In this document: positions 1-8,146 of the stretch, in pieces
Layout: every line of letters begins with the position of its first letter
How positions within the stretch are numbered: the first letter of the stretch is position 1
Source: Daejeonella sp. JGW-45
GTDB taxonomy: Bacteria > Bacteroidota > Bacteroidia > Sphingobacteriales > Sphingobacteriaceae
Assembly: GCF_029360805.1 (NCBI RefSeq)
Contig: NZ_JARKNC010000008.1
Span: 496,001-560,000, forward strand
DNA length: 64,000 bases
Direction of reading: 5' to 3'
Translations under genes and position numbers: made by a program
The notes under the pieces: model-generated
Seen by the model: only the letters and a program-made list of their open reading frames with translations
Told to the model about the DNA's origin: nothing
The model's database searches: none

Positions 1-1443
1 GGGCTGACCCAACATTCTAAAGCGAACTTCGACTTCAACAACAACTGCATCAGGGCCTACCAGGCTATTTTTGACCTTCGGCTTAACGATGCAAAAACAC
101 TTATACAGAACGAGAAAAAACAAAACCCAAATAACGGAATTACTATCCTTCTGGATAACTATATTGATTACTTTACCCTCCTCGCATCAGAGAATAAAGC
201 AGATTACGAACGTCTGAAAAACGTTAAATCAACCCGGCTCAGTGCGCTTGAGAAGCAGGATAAAAATTCCCCTTATTATCTTTTCGCTCAGGCGGAAGTG
301 AATCTGCAGTGGGGAATGCTAAAAAGCCGGTTCCAGGATTACATGTCCTCGGCCATGGATATCCGGAGAGCAGATAATTTACTTTCGGATAATGCGGCAA
401 AGTACCCTTCATTCCTGCCAAACAGGAAAAGTGCTGGCTTAATCGACGTGATCTTCGGTTCGATTCCTTCAAACCTGAAAGGTGTAGTTGCGGCACTGGG
501 GATCAAGGGAAACGCAGGTTCGGGAATCAGGACCTTAGAATCTCTTGCATCCAGTTTACCCAAGTCTCCTTACAGCTTTTACAAGGATGAAGTAGTGTTC
601 TTTCTGTGTTACATAGAAACCGACCTGGTTCACAACAAGGCTAATTACGGTAAAATAATGGGCCTGACCTCAACCATGGACGATACGAGTCTTTTGAAAA
701 CTTACCTGCAGGGCTACGTCTCCGCAAGAAATGCACGTAATGACAGCGCGATACAATACCTGTTAAAAAGGCCAAAGGGAAGCGATTATATTAATTTCCC
801 GGTGCTAAACTATCACTTGGGAAATGCCAAGCTTAACCGTATGGACAACGACGCTAACGTTTACCTGGTGAATTACCTGAAAGAATATAAAGGAATCAAT
901 TACATCAAGGATGCATACCTCAAACTGGCCTATTACTTTTATTTGAGGGGCGATAATGCTAAGTACAACACGTTCCTGAAGATGGTGAAAACCCAGGGAA
1001 GCCTGTATGACGAAAAAGATAAACAGGCGCTTAAAGAGGCAAACGATACTCCTCCGGATATGGATCTGCTAAAAGCGAGGCTTTATTTTGACGGTGGATA
1101 TTATCCTAAAGCGCTGGCTGAACTCGCGGGCAAAGATGCAAGTGATTTTAAGTTAAAAAGAGACCAGATCGAATTTTATTATCGGCTGGGCAGGATATAC
1201 GATGAGTCGGGAAGGGATGCCGATGCAATAGCGCACTACCAGAAAGCTATAAATGCTGGAAAACTCAGTTCTTATTATTATGCAGCGAACGCAGCCCTTA
1301 GCATCGGGAATATCTATGAAAAGAGAAACGATAAAGCTAAAGCATCTTCATTCTATAAGCAGGCGATCGCTATGAAAAACCATGAGTATGAAAATAGTAT
1401 TGAGACTAAGGCAAAGGATGGGTTAAGACGACTCGAATATTAG
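1..1443 (+). CDS. TPR-repeat protein, 5' end outside window
   Basis: The frame is open from the first base, so this is the C-terminal ~480 residues of a longer protein. The reader should not take the first internal ATG near 298 as the start, because coding-like sequence in the same frame continues upstream of it to base 1. The sequence is alpha-helical and rich in Tyr, Asn, Lys and Ala. The last ~110 residues contain two clear TPR-like units (for example YYRLGRIYDESGRDADAI and ALSIGNIYEKRNDKAKASSF). No catalytic motif is visible. TPR arrays are protein-protein interaction scaffolds, so a role in an envelope assembly or folding complex is possible but not shown. It is convergent with the fatty-acid-like cluster downstream. 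Confidence 0.8.
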   Translation, partial: GLTQHSKANFDFNNNCIRAYQAIFDLRLNDAKTLIQNEKKQNPNNGITILLDNYIDYFTLLASENKADYERLKNVKSTRLSALEKQDKNSPYYLFAQAEVNLQWGMLKSRFQDYMSSAMDIRRADNLLSDNAAKYPSFLPNRKSAGLIDVIFGSIPSNLKGVVAALGIKGNAGSGIRTLESLASSLPKSPYSFYKDEVVFFLCYIETDLVHNKANYGKIMGLTSTMDDTSLLKTYLQGYVSARNARNDSAIQYLLKRPKGSDYINFPVLNYHLGNAKLNRMDNDANVYLVNYLKEYKGINYIKDAYLKLAYYFYLRGDNAKYNTFLKMVKTQGSLYDEKDKQALKEANDTPPDMDLLKARLYFDGGYYPKALAELAGKDASDFKLKRDQIEFYYRLGRIYDESGRDADAIAHYQKAINAGKLSSYYYAANAALSIGNIYEKRNDKAKASSFYKQAIAMKNHEYENSIETKAKDGLRRLEY

Positions 1444-1460
1444 TTTAATACTTGCTTTAT

Positions 1461-1571
1461 TGAGCCAAGAACCAGGAGCCAAGAATCAAGATTATCCACG
1501 TCCTTATATCTTTATTCCCAGTTCTTATCTCCTGGCTCTACGCTTAGCGTCTTGGTTCTTGATTCTTGACT
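1461..1571. repeat. Intergenic word-like inverted repeat
   Basis: The spacer between two convergent genes is built of related words such as AAGAACCAGGAGCCAAGAATCAAG on the left and the reverse complement of similar words (CTTGGTTCTTGATTCTTGAC) on the right. The arms can fold on each other around 1462-1490 and 1521-1571. It has the look of a dispersed spacer repeat that may also stop transcription from both sides. Copy number elsewhere cannot be seen from this window. Confidence 0.6.
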
Positions 1572-2217
1572 ATTCTTCGGTGGTGAACCGAAATTGCTTT
1601 TGAACGGCAGCTCTATGATGAACATTGATCTCCCGTCCCAACCTACCAAAATCGAAATCGTGATTAGTACCGCAGTCGAGCATATGGAAATAAACTGAGG
1701 GTCTTAGGCTTTCAAAATATTCGATCAGGTTACTGCTCCAGAGCAACTGGCATTTACCTTCGATTTGAGGGACGATATGATTAATTCCGTCTTTCATCAC
1801 AATCTCACGCACATGATTAGATTCCAGGTTTCCCTGCGGGTACATCAATAACAGGTTTCCTGGCTTATTCAGCAATTGGGCCGCGTAAGCGAGGCTTTCA
1901 TTTACCGTAGCTGTGCCCGGAGCAATAGAGAAACAGCCAAAATACTTCAGCCAGGGGTTCATCTGCATCTGCTTCTTTAGGACCATAATGTAAAACCCTT
2001 CTAACCCTCGCTTCTTGTGGATCACATTCCAGCAAAGGTATGCTGCCCAGAATCCATCCCAAAAACTAAAATGATTACACATCAAAAGGTAAGAGTGGTT
2101 CGACTTAATATCCACTCCATTGACAATCATTTTGTTAAATCTCTTCCTTAAAAACCAATTCAGGAAAGTACCGGCAACCTTTATCAGCCAGGGGAGTTGC
2201 TTTGCTTTGATGATCAT
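1570..2217 (-). CDS. Lysophospholipid-type acyltransferase (PlsC-like)
   Basis: A 215-residue protein carrying the acyltransferase HX4D motif (NHFSFWD, His49 and Asp54) and a second block YPQGNLES near residue 133 that replaces the usual FPEGT. A basic, hydrophobic N-terminus (residues 8-30) could sit at the inner membrane face. The family moves an acyl chain from ACP or CoA to a hydroxyl or amine on a lipid. It is the last gene of the overlapping cluster, with its start codon 4 nt inside the preceding hydrolase gene, so it is likely to use acyl chains made by that cluster (inference). The acceptor is unknown. It is shorter than typical PlsC (about 240 residues). Confidence 0.8.
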   Translation of the reverse strand: MIIKAKQLPWLIKVAGTFLNWFLRKRFNKMIVNGVDIKSNHSYLLMCNHFSFWDGFWAAYLCWNVIHKKRGLEGFYIMVLKKQMQMNPWLKYFGCFSIAPGTATVNESLAYAAQLLNKPGNLLLMYPQGNLESNHVREIVMKDGINHIVPQIEGKCQLLWSSNLIEYFESLRPSVYFHMLDCGTNHDFDFGRLGREINVHHRAAVQKQFRFTTEE

Positions 2218-3032
2218 AATAAACCGGATAAAACTTTTGCAAAATTACGGTTGATCATATCATGATTTTCGTCAATGATTACCTGCCTTGCCAACTTTAT
2301 TTTTGGGATAAGGATCCGGCCGATTGCTGGGGGATAGCTTTTATCGCGCGCACCAAATATGAACGCGCTTCTGATCTGATGCCGGTTAAGCATGCTAACG
2401 AATTTATCAGCATCCAGCTTCATAAAACGCATGTAGCTGGCACACGCATAAAAGCTAAAACGCAGCTCCGGACTTGATATCTCCCGCCAAAGAATATCGT
2501 ATGCTTTCTGATCAATGATCCTTGCCTTCTTTAAGGCCGATAAAAATCCGGTCATACCTTTATCGCTGAGTGCCATCCGCTCGAGCACTTTATTGCCCAG
2601 GCGGTTTGCACTGAAGAAAGTAAGGATCCTGCCGGGCTTCATGCTCGAGGGAGCAGCAATAAAAAGCTCTTCAATACGCTCAGGTATCTCCTCAACAAGA
2701 CTGGTAGCGTAATGTGAGCCCATAGAATAAGCGAGAATTGAAAACCGTTCCACTCTAACTGATTCGCAGAAATCCATAAAGAGAGCTGCCAACTGAGACT
2801 TTGAGATCCCTTGCTTAACGGCTGCGACACTTTGATCTTTCAACTTGGTTTCTTTGTGGAAGAACAGATCAAAACCATAAAAGGTGTACTGATCGCCCAT
2901 ACTTTCCTCAAGGATCTTAAACTGTCTGCCATGCATGCCATAACCATGGAAGCAAAACATCTTTTTAGCCCCACTGCCGAATTTATAGTAGTGCATAACA
3001 ACAAGGTCATTTGAAAAGTAATGATCAGTCAT
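2214..3032 (-). CDS. Alpha/beta hydrolase, possible acyl thioesterase
   Basis: 272 residues with an alpha/beta hydrolase fold signature. The oxyanion region is FHGYGMHG (28-35). The nucleophile elbow is AYSMG with Ser103, in which Ala replaces the first Gly of GxSxG. A late acidic residue (GARDKSYPP, about 230) and His (ENHDMI, about 258) complete the triad. There is no signal peptide, so it should be cytosolic. It overlaps the PPTase gene upstream by 8 nt and the acyltransferase downstream by 4 nt, which points to translational coupling. In this setting a thioesterase that releases product from ACP, or an editing hydrolase, is the most reasonable role, but the substrate is inferred only from neighbours. 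Confidence 0.8.
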   Translation of the reverse strand: MTDHYFSNDLVVMHYYKFGSGAKKMFCFHGYGMHGRQFKILEESMGDQYTFYGFDLFFHKETKLKDQSVAAVKQGISKSQLAALFMDFCESVRVERFSILAYSMGSHYATSLVEEIPERIEELFIAAPSSMKPGRILTFFSANRLGNKVLERMALSDKGMTGFLSALKKARIIDQKAYDILWREISSPELRFSFYACASYMRFMKLDADKFVSMLNRHQIRSAFIFGARDKSYPPAIGRILIPKIKLARQVIIDENHDMINRNFAKVLSGLL

Positions 3033-3426
3033 GCTTCAGTTTTGCGAGGGCAATAGCGCAGGCATAATCACCATCATGACTAATGCTAAGGCTAATTTCC
3101 ATATCTGTATAATCTTCCGGCAGATTTACTTTTGGGATTCCGGCAATTCCGGATCGTATTATCTCTATATTCTTGAATCCAAGAGGCTGATGATTAAGCT
3201 GCTTGACAGCTTTATATACCGCTTCCTTGGCAGCCCAGGTTGAGGCGAATCTTAAAAGCGGCTGGTTGAAACTTTCGCAATATTCTATTTCGTTTGAAGT
3301 GTAAACTTTTTTCTGAAAAAGTGTACTGAAAGAAGCATTGAAATCCGGAAGGAAGACAATATCGTTTCCAACGCTAAACTTCCGCAATTGCAGCTCAAAT
3401 ACCGCTTCGTCAATGCTATTCTTCAT
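3025..3426 (-). CDS. 4'-phosphopantetheinyl transferase, AcpS type
   Basis: 133 residues from the ATG at 3426. An upstream in-frame ATG at 3459 exists but would make a 44-nt overlap with the reductase gene. The PPTase signatures are present: VGNDIV with Asp22 for Mg2+ binding, and WAAKEAVYKA with Glu68 and Lys72. The enzyme transfers phosphopantetheine from CoA to the conserved Ser of an acyl carrier protein. It lies two genes downstream of the ACP gene in the same cluster and overlaps the FabI-like gene by 11 nt, so the ACP of this cluster is its likely partner. The Sfp type is excluded by the short length. It may also be the general AcpS of the cell; that cannot be judged from this window. 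Confidence 0.88.
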   Translation of the reverse strand: MKNSIDEAVFELQLRKFSVGNDIVFLPDFNASFSTLFQKKVYTSNEIEYCESFNQPLLRFASTWAAKEAVYKAVKQLNHQPLGFKNIEIIRSGIAGIPKVNLPEDYTDMEISLSISHDGDYACAIALAKLKHD

Positions 3427-4228
3427 CAATCCCAATTCCCATAATATTAAACCCTCCATCCACGAAGTGAATGTTTCCTGTAACCTTCAGAGACAGGTCG
3501 GAAAAATAATATAGCGCTGTGTCAGCTACATTTTCAGCCGTTACGTTTCCCAGCGGAGCAGTTACTTTCCCTATTTTTCGAAGTTTTCTCACACCATTTA
3601 TACCGCCTGAAGATGTCGTCATGACCAGGCCGGCTGAAACGGCATTCACCCTGACGCCACTTTTGCGAAAATAGCTTGCAAGGTACAACATGATATTTTC
3701 GAGAGCAGCCTTGTTTACCGACATACCCCCATAGCCAGGGAAAACCCGTTGTGATGCATTGTAAGTCAGGGTTAGGACTGAGGCATTCTTCGCAAGCAAG
3801 GGGCCGGCAACCCGGCATATCCTTAGTAAGGAATATGCACTGATGTTAAATGAATCCATCAAGTCTTCGAAAGGAATATCAATATAGGATGGAGCTGGTT
3901 CATCGCTACCCGGCAAACTGTAGCACATTACGTTCTGACTTCCAAATGCTACTCCGTGCAGTATGTAATCAATTGGACCTAAACCGCTATAGACCTTATT
4001 TAAAAACTGTGCAATAGCCTGCTCGTCGCGAACGTCGACATCGGAGGCGTAAGCAGTGTCCATACCGTGTGATTCCATAAGGAATAGCACTTCGTCCCTT
4101 GTTTCAGGAACGTAATTCAGCGCTACTTTACATCCGGATCGATGTAATTTCAATGCAACGTGGAAGGCAATAGAACTATCATTCCTTACTCCGAACACCG
4201 TCGCTATCTTATTTTTATTATCTATCAT
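3416..4228 (-). CDS. FabI-like enoyl-ACP reductase (SDR family)
   Basis: 270 residues, the usual size for FabI. The catalytic set is intact: Tyr156, Tyr166 and Lys173, with the Y-x6-K spacing and the 10-residue gap between the two tyrosines that define FabI rather than FabG. The N-terminus (VFGVRNDSSIAFHVA) matches the unusual FabI nucleotide-binding turn. FabI reduces trans-2-enoyl-ACP with NAD(P)H, the last step of each elongation round. Its start overlaps the ketosynthase stop by 4 nt. Its presence means the cluster can make fully saturated chains, unlike aryl-polyene or flexirubin clusters, which lack this step. The sequence is divergent from housekeeping FabI, so it is probably a paralogue. 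Confidence 0.82.
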   Translation of the reverse strand: MIDNKNKIATVFGVRNDSSIAFHVALKLHRSGCKVALNYVPETRDEVLFLMESHGMDTAYASDVDVRDEQAIAQFLNKVYSGLGPIDYILHGVAFGSQNVMCYSLPGSDEPAPSYIDIPFEDLMDSFNISAYSLLRICRVAGPLLAKNASVLTLTYNASQRVFPGYGGMSVNKAALENIMLYLASYFRKSGVRVNAVSAGLVMTTSSGGINGVRKLRKIGKVTAPLGNVTAENVADTALYYFSDLSLKVTGNIHFVDGGFNIMGIGIDEE

Positions 4229-5577
4229 GCATCATCCTTTGAAACCAGGACTGCGCTGTTTGTTCCGCCGAATCCATAGTTTAAACATGCAATAGTATTT
4301 ATTTTCTTCTTGAAACTTTCCTGGGGAAGCAAATGCCTGTAGCTTTTCAAAGCCACAGACGGTCCGTCCCATGTTTCAGCCTTCTGGATATTCTCGAGCT
4401 CCGGGTTCAGATCAACCGAATTAAGGCATGGCAATACAGCCTGCTCCCTAAGCATAAGCAGCGCAGTAATAAACTCAACAGCACCAGCAGCACCGAGCAT
4501 ATGCCCAAACTGAGATTTTGGTGCCGAAATATGATACCCCGAGTCGCCTAAGACGTCAACCACACTTAACAGTTCAATCGGATCTCCTGCAGGGGTGGAT
4601 GTACCGTGAACCTTCACAACGTCCGGCTTGATTCCGGTATTCGCCAGCAAGCCTTTCCAAAGTCTGCGCTGGCCGCCAAACGAAGGATAAAACATATCTC
4701 CATCACCGTCGGAATTGTTGTAATAACTATCAATTACACCAAGTATGTTTGCTCCGCGGCCTTTAGCCAATTCATATTCCTCCAGGCAGACGATCCCTGC
4801 GCCAAACGAGCATACGAAGCCATTCCTGTTCATATCAAACGGCCTGGAGCTTTCCTCGGGCGCAAATCCACGGCTCAGTACCTGCATGGAATCAAATCCA
4901 ATAAGAGATTCGAGAGAAGTAGTTTCCACTCCGCCAGCTATCACGCGATCCTGCATCCCAAACTTAATCAGGCGGTAAGCATGGCCGATATTACCAAGCC
5001 CGGTTGCACAGGCTGAAACTATCCCTTCACAAACGCCCCTGTTTCTTATAAGACAGGAAACATTTGCCGCCTCACGGTAAACCATTGCCCTGTCTACAGT
5101 ATGTGCACCTGGGGAACGTGACTTTCCCCCTTTTTGGAAGAAATGATGCCATGCCGGCCGTAATAGTGCATGTCCGCAACCTCCCGAGCCTATAACAACG
5201 CCTGTAGCTTCTGACTGAGTGTCCTCAGTTGACCACCCAGCCATGCTGATCGCATCCATGGTTCCGAGCATCGCCCATATACTTCCCATATCTGCCGTAG
5301 CCAGATTAGCCGGAGGTATTCTCTTTAGCAGATCAACGTATACCTCAGGGTAGTTCTCCACGATAGTGGAATAAACGGTATCCAGGTTCACCTCGGCATC
5401 CGTAATATAACCCGCGACTTTCGACCGCACTTGCTTATCACAGGCAACTGCCTCGTCCCAGGTCCTGATAAGACTCTTATTAGAAAACAGCTTATCTGAA
5501 AAGTCGTTCAAGTCTGAACAGGTCGGAAAAACCCCTCCCATTCCTACAACAGCAACTTTTCTTCCCTGCAGCTCCAT
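4225..5577 (-). CDS. Beta-ketoacyl-ACP synthase, FabF/FabB type
   Basis: 450 residues. The complete Cys-His-His triad of elongating ketosynthases is visible: Cys190 in SACATG, His324 in VHGTSTPAGD and His359 in SQFGHMLGAAG, with Lys354. It condenses acyl chains with malonyl-ACP. It is not a chain-length-factor type, because the active Cys is kept, and not a KAS III type, because of the two-His layout. The region from about residue 40 to 100 is unlike FabF and reads as an insertion or divergent cap. Its start abuts the ACP stop (5577/5578), a usual ACP-KS arrangement. No malonyl-CoA:ACP transacylase is in the cluster, so FabD from elsewhere would have to serve. Confidence 0.88.
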   Translation of the reverse strand: MELQGRKVAVVGMGGVFPTCSDLNDFSDKLFSNKSLIRTWDEAVACDKQVRSKVAGYITDAEVNLDTVYSTIVENYPEVYVDLLKRIPPANLATADMGSIWAMLGTMDAISMAGWSTEDTQSEATGVVIGSGGCGHALLRPAWHHFFQKGGKSRSPGAHTVDRAMVYREAANVSCLIRNRGVCEGIVSACATGLGNIGHAYRLIKFGMQDRVIAGGVETTSLESLIGFDSMQVLSRGFAPEESSRPFDMNRNGFVCSFGAGIVCLEEYELAKGRGANILGVIDSYYNNSDGDGDMFYPSFGGQRRLWKGLLANTGIKPDVVKVHGTSTPAGDPIELLSVVDVLGDSGYHISAPKSQFGHMLGAAGAVEFITALLMLREQAVLPCLNSVDLNPELENIQKAETWDGPSVALKSYRHLLPQESFKKKINTIACLNYGFGGTNSAVLVSKDDA

Positions 5578-5838
5578 CTAAGCTCTTTCCTTAGCCCTGA
5601 TTACCAGATCTACGATATCTTTTACCTTCGAGCCCATATCGTCGATATCATCGTCCTCAAATTCAACTTCAAACTTCTGCTCGGCTTTCGCAGCAATGTT
5701 GATCAGTTCAGTTGAGGGTGTATTTAAGTCGGCTATAAAATCTGTTTCCTCGGTAACGTTTGTCAGCTTTTCCGGGTCTATGGTACGCACCGTTCGCAAA
5801 ATTTCTACAAGGCCGTCGATTATTTCCTGTCTTTCCAT
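5578..5838 (-). CDS. Acyl carrier protein with atypical PST site
   Basis: An 86-residue acidic protein with the ACP fold pattern: helix 1 to residue 18, a long loop, and helix 2 after the phosphopantetheine Ser. The prosthetic-group serine is Ser42 in DLNTPSTELI. The normal context is D-S-L; here the Ser is flanked by Pro41 and Thr43. The downstream acidic helix (EDDDIDDMGS) is typical. The stop is directly followed by the ketosynthase start, and the start overlaps the hotdog gene stop by 1 nt. It would carry the growing chain on a 4'-phosphopantetheine arm added by the PPTase encoded nearby. Given the site change it is probably dedicated to this pathway rather than general fatty-acid synthesis. 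Confidence 0.88.
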   Translation of the reverse strand: MERQEIIDGLVEILRTVRTIDPEKLTNVTEETDFIADLNTPSTELINIAAKAEQKFEVEFEDDDIDDMGSKVKDIVDLVIRAKERA

Positions 5839-6410
5839 TATGTACTTGTTGTAAATGTGTCTTTTTTTAACGCTCTGCCGGTAATATCAAATAGCTCCGC
5901 GACCAGGCTGAATCCATCCCCAATCTGGTAGTTTTCCAGCCGGGATGCCTTAAAATCGCTAAAGTATTTTGTCAAATCTAAACCTTTCGGCACTTTATAT
6001 ATCCTCCCGTCACTTATCATTTGCCTGAATTTATAGAACTTAATGTTCCCGATGCTTATAAATGTCTCTCCTTCCGCCACATAGTTATGAAAATTGACCG
6101 CACCTACGCTGATAAATGCGGGCACGAATCTTTCCTTTAGCTCCAAAGGTGTGCAGTTTAATTTTTTACACTCGAGGAAAGTGCCGCATGATACAATAGT
6201 TGCCTGGGCAAACGCCTCGATTTGATCGACTCCCCGAAAAACTCCAAAGTGATCATGCACATCCCGCGGCTTAGGTGTATAGCTTGCTATTATCCCTGTA
6301 TGAGGCTCATGCCAGTGAAAAGCATCCACAAGCCGCTTGGTCGGCCCATGCAAAAGCATATCCCCCGGCTCAACTCCTACCAGATCATTCATGTTAAAAG
6401 AGTCCGCCAT
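5838..6410 (-). CDS. Hotdog-fold dehydratase, FabZ/FabA-like
   Basis: 190 residues. The central block HFGVFRGVDQIEAFAQA aligns with the FabZ active-site block, giving His54 and Glu65 as the dehydratase pair, although the Pro and Gly residues normally between them are changed. It is longer than FabZ (about 150), with an extra C-terminal segment of about 60 residues that could be a lid or a degenerate second hotdog. The predicted role is dehydration of 3-hydroxyacyl-ACP to enoyl-ACP. It overlaps the ketoreductase gene by 17 nt and the ACP gene by 1 nt. The family call is reasonable but the sequence is divergent. Confidence 0.7.
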   Translation of the reverse strand: MADSFNMNDLVGVEPGDMLLHGPTKRLVDAFHWHEPHTGIIASYTPKPRDVHDHFGVFRGVDQIEAFAQATIVSCGTFLECKKLNCTPLELKERFVPAFISVGAVNFHNYVAEGETFISIGNIKFYKFRQMISDGRIYKVPKGLDLTKYFSDFKASRLENYQIGDGFSLVAELFDITGRALKKDTFTTST

Positions 6411-7116
6411 TCACCTCAATATTACTGCCGTTTATGTAGGATGCTTTGTCTGAAAGTAAAAAAGCGATGGTTTCGGCAATTTCGTCGGCCCTACCGAAGC
6501 GTTGAGCGGGAATCATCTTTAAATATTTTTCCTTTTCAGACTCCGGAACGGCATCTGTCATGGGCGTCTTAATAAAACCTGGCGAAATACTTAGCACCCT
6601 GATCTGATGTCCCTGGTACAATTGCCCCGCTTCTTTAGCGAGTGATTTTGAAAAAGCGATCAGACCGGCCTTGGCAGCCGCATAGACCGACTGAAAAGCG
6701 TTTCCTGTTTCTGCCACACAGGAACTTACGTTAATTATAATTCCCTTGTTTTTTAATCCGAACAGCTTGATAACAGTCTTCGATATCATTATTGGAGCCT
6801 TCAGATTCACCATGAGCATAGAATCGATGTCTTTCTCGGGCTGAAATGCCAGCGGCTTGTCAAGTGACATGCCAGCATTATTAATCACTGCAAAGAGATC
6901 ATCGCCATGCTCTGATTTAAGTTTTTTACAAAACTCTTTTAATTCGTCAGGGTCGCCAAGATCAGCGGCGAGGACAAAGTTTCCTTCCCTTAACTCCCTG
7001 ATGTTTTCATCACGCGAAGCATGCAGGATCAGGCAATAATCCTGATTGAGGCGCCTGGCCATTGCCAGCCCTAAACCTTTACTTGCCCCGGTAATTAAAA
7101 CTTTTGGCTGACTCAC
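6394..7116 (-). CDS. 3-oxoacyl-ACP reductase, FabG-like SDR
   Basis: 240 residues with all classical short-chain dehydrogenase landmarks: TGASKGLG (9-16) for NADP(H), NNAG (79-82), Ser132, Tyr145 and Lys149, and a C-terminal VNGG. It would reduce 3-oxoacyl-ACP to the 3-hydroxy form. It is the first gene of the eight-gene minus-strand cluster, and a good -7 promoter box lies 33 nt upstream at 7149-7156. The translational start at 7116 is supported by the Rossmann motif beginning five residues later. Confidence 0.87.
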   Translation of the reverse strand: MSQPKVLITGASKGLGLAMARRLNQDYCLILHASRDENIRELREGNFVLAADLGDPDELKEFCKKLKSEHGDDLFAVINNAGMSLDKPLAFQPEKDIDSMLMVNLKAPIMISKTVIKLFGLKNKGIIINVSSCVAETGNAFQSVYAAAKAGLIAFSKSLAKEAGQLYQGHQIRVLSISPGFIKTPMTDAVPESEKEKYLKMIPAQRFGRADEIAETIAFLLSDKASYINGSNIEVNGGLF

Positions 7117-7148
7117 AAATTTGGGATTAGGTTATTCGGTAATATCTC

Positions 7149-7156
7149 CAAAAATA
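7149..7156 (-). promoter_or_regulatory. -7 box TATTTTTG for the FAS-like operon
   Basis: On the minus strand the sequence TATTTTTG matches the Bacteroidota TAnnTTTG box exactly. It would place transcription start about 25 nt before the ketoreductase ATG. No TTTG is seen at the ideal -33 distance, so the promoter may be weak or activator-dependent. Confidence 0.45.
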
Positions 7157-7203
7157 TAAATATCCTTAGAAACTTCAGTTATCGGTCCAGTCCTAATTGT
7201 TTT

Positions 7204-7983
7204 CTAAATATGGTCTGCCAGTTCGATCCACACCGGACCATGGTCACTGCTCTTCTCCCATCCTCTAACGTGCCTGTCCACACCCGCAGCTTTTAATCGC
7301 CCTTCAACAGCAGGGCTTAACAGAAAGTGATCTATCCTTAATCCGGCATCCCGTCCGTACGCGTTCCTGAAGTAGTCCCAAAAGGTATAGATTGTTTGAT
7401 CAGGATAGAGCTTACGTATGGCATCCGTCCAGCCCTGGCTAACCAGCTTATGAAAAGCAGCACGTGTTTCGGGCCTGAAAAGTGCGTCATCTACCCATCG
7501 CTCCGGTTTATAAACATCCAGTTCGGTTGGCATTACATTGTAATCACCGGTTAGAACAACAGGCAATCCGGAAGCGATCAGTTCAGCGCCATGCAGCGTT
7601 AAGCGATCAAACCATTTCAATTTATAATCAAATTTAGGACCCGGAGCAGGGTTACCATTAGGCAGGTACAAACAACCCACAACTATACCGTTGACCTGAG
7701 CTTCAATATAGCGGCTATGAACATCCTCAGGATCGCCCGGCAAAACCCGTCGCAGCTCCTTAATTTCCATTCCCCTGGCCAGTATAGCCACTCCATTCCA
7801 GCTCTTTTGCCCATGCCAGATCGCATTGTATCCCGCATCATTGATAGCTTGCAGAGGAAATTTTTCTTCGGGGGCTTTAAGCTCCTGCAGGCAGACAACA
7901 TCAGGTTTAGTTTCTTCAAGCCAGCGGAGCAGAACAGGTAAACGCCCATTTACTCCATTAACGTTATAAGTAGCTATTCTCAT
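7204..7983 (-). CDS. xth: Exodeoxyribonuclease III (AP endonuclease)
   Basis: 259 residues of the ExoIII/APE1 family, the usual length. The metal and catalytic blocks are in order: TYNVNGV at the N-terminus, LQELK, WNGVAIL, TGDYNVMPTELD, RIDHFLL and SDHGPVW at the C-terminus. It acts as the 5' AP endonuclease and 3'-5' exonuclease in base excision repair, in the cytosol. It is a single gene between the FAS-like operon and a plus-strand flavin oxidoreductase. The 160-nt spacer upstream has no clear consensus promoter. Confidence 0.94.
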   Translation of the reverse strand: MRIATYNVNGVNGRLPVLLRWLEETKPDVVCLQELKAPEEKFPLQAINDAGYNAIWHGQKSWNGVAILARGMEIKELRRVLPGDPEDVHSRYIEAQVNGIVVGCLYLPNGNPAPGPKFDYKLKWFDRLTLHGAELIASGLPVVLTGDYNVMPTELDVYKPERWVDDALFRPETRAAFHKLVSQGWTDAIRKLYPDQTIYTFWDYFRNAYGRDAGLRIDHFLLSPAVEGRLKAAGVDRHVRGWEKSSDHGPVWIELADHI

Positions 7984-8146
7984 TTTAAGACTCTATTGTA
8001 TAAGCCAATATCGGGATAAAAAACAAAATCCCACCGCGTGAACTTAACCGTCGACTGAAAGTCATAAATTCCTGATATGGCTTTAGCATGACCAACAACT
8101 GCTTCTCTTTATTGTTATTTGTTTAAACATTTAATCTTAATAACGC

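Noticed and set aside
4606-5016. 136-codon plus-strand frame
   Set aside because: It is antisense inside the ketosynthase gene, whose triad residues are intact on the minus strand.
1570-7116. Aryl-polyene or flexirubin gene cluster
   Set aside because: No aromatic-starter enzymes, no MMPL exporter and no chain-length factor; an enoyl reductase is present instead.
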